Below are positions 62,893-64,000 of a stretch of DNA of 64,000 bases, in pieces; position 1 is the stretch's first letter; each line of letters starts with the position of its first letter. Position numbers and translations under genes: made by a program. The DNA comes from Cyclobacteriaceae bacterium. Lineage in GTDB: Bacteria > Bacteroidota > Bacteroidia > Cytophagales > Cyclobacteriaceae. The notes under the pieces are model-generated. The model was not told the origin of the DNA. It made no database searches and saw only the letters and a list, made by a program, of their open reading frames with translations. Where the stretch lies: NCBI GenBank assembly GCA_028278225.1, contig JANQEU010000072.1, positions 1-64,000 of the forward strand, read 5' to 3'.

Positions 62893-63314
62893 GAGTAATA
62901 AAATTTAGTGTTTGGTTATTGAAATATGTTAAAAAAGTCCACGTTACCGCCCTGTCGACGGTGATGACAGGTTTACCAGGTATGTAAAATCCGTCATTAC
63001 TTTTTCTCAGGACTATTTTGACCGGGAAGGATCGGAAAACCGGCGGCGGCAGCCTTTGCTGGAAGATAATACGGCCACCGCCGGATATTGAAAAGCTGGT
63101 TCCGGGTCCCATAGCCTGTGGTTCTTAATGAGACAGTGAATTTACAACGAAATGAGGTTCCGGGAAATGACATTAGTCATAACGTGTTAATTAATTGGGG
63201 GTTTTTATCTGCCTTTCCCTCTGACGCTGTTTTCCATGGCATTAAAGTTGACGTTTTGACTCCTCAAAAATCATCAAAAATCCTGTATCTTAATACCCCC
63301 TTCAATTACCAGGT
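62893..63314. other. Intergenic region between divergent genes
   Basis: 422 bases; divergent promoters are expected. A 78-codon minus-strand frame (62876-63112) overlaps the protease start and has no recognisable product. Nothing else seen. Confidence 0.4.
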
Positions 63315-64000
63315 ATGGCTAACAAGGTTGCATTATCAAAGTTTTTATCCTCCATCATCGACTCCATAGCCTCGGAGTGGCTATCCAGAATCAGCAAGCG
63401 ATCGAAGGCAAAATTCAGCAGGACACATTATTACAAATCCTGCATGGCGCATCTGGCTACCAGTGGGTGGCGGACAAGGCAAGCTGACAGACACATTACC
63501 CATAATGAAATGATCACTACTTTATATGACATTCAAGAGGATCTGGAGATCGACCCGCTTTTATCCCTGAGAGAAATTACTGGAATAATGGATGAGGCAC
63601 AGACTATTTTTCGGGAATCCGAACCTTATCAGATCCCCTGGATACTGGGTCATGCGTTACTTTCGGATATCAGGATTCCCGAAGGGGAAGTGATCAGTCC
63701 ATTAGTGGCGGAAGCCTTTGGGAAACTGTGTGTCGATATGCAAGATGCCGTATATGATTATTCCTATGAAAATGCATTTTTCAGTTGTGATGACAAGGAA
63801 TATGAGCAAAGAAAAGAGAAAGATCAGGAGCCAGAAACAAACTCTCCCCCGGTAACGGAAAGCTCAAAGCAATTTAAGGACTTCAATCACTACTGGTCTA
63901 CCAGGGAGTGGTCAGGTTTTGAAGAACGGATAAAGAAAAAACATACGCTTGGAACAACCGTTCAGGTGCACTCCTATTACGTAACAACCACTCAGAAGCT
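63315..64000 (+). CDS. Unknown protein, 3' end outside window
   Basis: Open from ATG 63315 to the right edge, at least 228 residues. A basic helical start (SIASEWLSRISKRSKAKFSR), then a helical region with LSLREITGIMDEAQTIFRES, and an acidic low-complexity linker (KEKDQEPETNSPPVTESS). No signal peptide or TM helix, so probably cytosolic. No family recognised. It may begin a new operon. Confidence 0.7.
   Translation, partial: MANKVALSKFLSSIIDSIASEWLSRISKRSKAKFSRTHYYKSCMAHLATSGWRTRQADRHITHNEMITTLYDIQEDLEIDPLLSLREITGIMDEAQTIFRESEPYQIPWILGHALLSDIRIPEGEVISPLVAEAFGKLCVDMQDAVYDYSYENAFFSCDDKEYEQRKEKDQEPETNSPPVTESSKQFKDFNHYWSTREWSGFEERIKKKHTLGTTVQVHSYYVTTTQK

Noticed and set aside
62876-63112. 78-codon minus-strand frame overlapping the protease start
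   Set aside because: No signal, no recognised domain, and it overlaps the well-supported start of the metalloprotease.
1-64000. CRISPR array, prophage or integrase
   Set aside because: No regularly spaced short repeats, no integrase, transposase or phage structural gene was seen.

Overview
The window reads as chromosome of a Bacteroidota bacterium, most likely a Cytophagales-type marine or soil organism. The indications are a PorE-like TPR/PD40/OmpA protein, FtsX-type permeases with the prefix domain typical of this phylum, lipoproteins and QAQ-type signal peptides, TTG starts, weak ribosome binding sites and moderate GC. No rRNA, tRNA, CRISPR array or intact transposon was seen. Species cannot be named from sequence alone.

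Layout. 1-2.4 kb: a tandem array of paralogous small lipoproteins, two alternating subtypes plus a truncated fifth copy. 2.6-5.6 kb: a PadR regulator and a large FtsX-type permease. 5.8-7.4 kb: three small exported or membrane-active unknowns. 7.7-16.9 kb: a tight five-gene operon coding for a MotA/TolQ/ExbB-type proton channel, two different ExbD-like one-TM partners, a 2078-residue exported protein and a small exported protein; I know no named system of this composition. 17-27 kb: MATE exporter, NmrA-like dehydrogenase, AraC regulator, GalU with a GHMP sugar kinase, the PorE-like protein, a DapA-family aldolase with an alanine-glyoxylate-type aminotransferase. 27-34.6 kb: DUF2892, Crp/Fnr regulator, glycosyltransferase, an orphan CheC, DUF2891 lipoprotein, CtlX-type hydrolase, sodium-coupled transporter and DeoD.

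34.8-50.5 kb is one large chemosensory locus on the minus strand: CheW, MCP, ParA, a Lys-rich CheW, CheB, CheA, CheR, CheY, then CheC, CheY, a second CheA-like kinase with NIT-type sensor, CheY, CheX, a SpoIIE-type PP2C phosphatase and a SiaC-type protein. No flagellar or pilus gene lies nearby, so the output may be gliding, adhesion or gene expression rather than swimming.

51-54.5 kb holds an XRE-type regulator, a TPR lipoprotein, a 56-residue lipoprotein and a histidine kinase. A 17-bp near-palindrome (TAAGAA-N5-TTCTTA type) occurs upstream of the XRE gene, the 56-residue lipoprotein, the kinase and the SiaC gene, suggesting one regulon that touches the chemosensory locus. 54.8-57 kb is an AT-rich pair (methyltransferase, serine hydrolase) that may have been acquired. 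57.4-64 kb holds a repeat-rich outer-surface-type protein whose signal peptide has no ordinary start codon, a second FtsX permease, a HEIGH metalloprotease and an unfinished unknown gene at the right edge.
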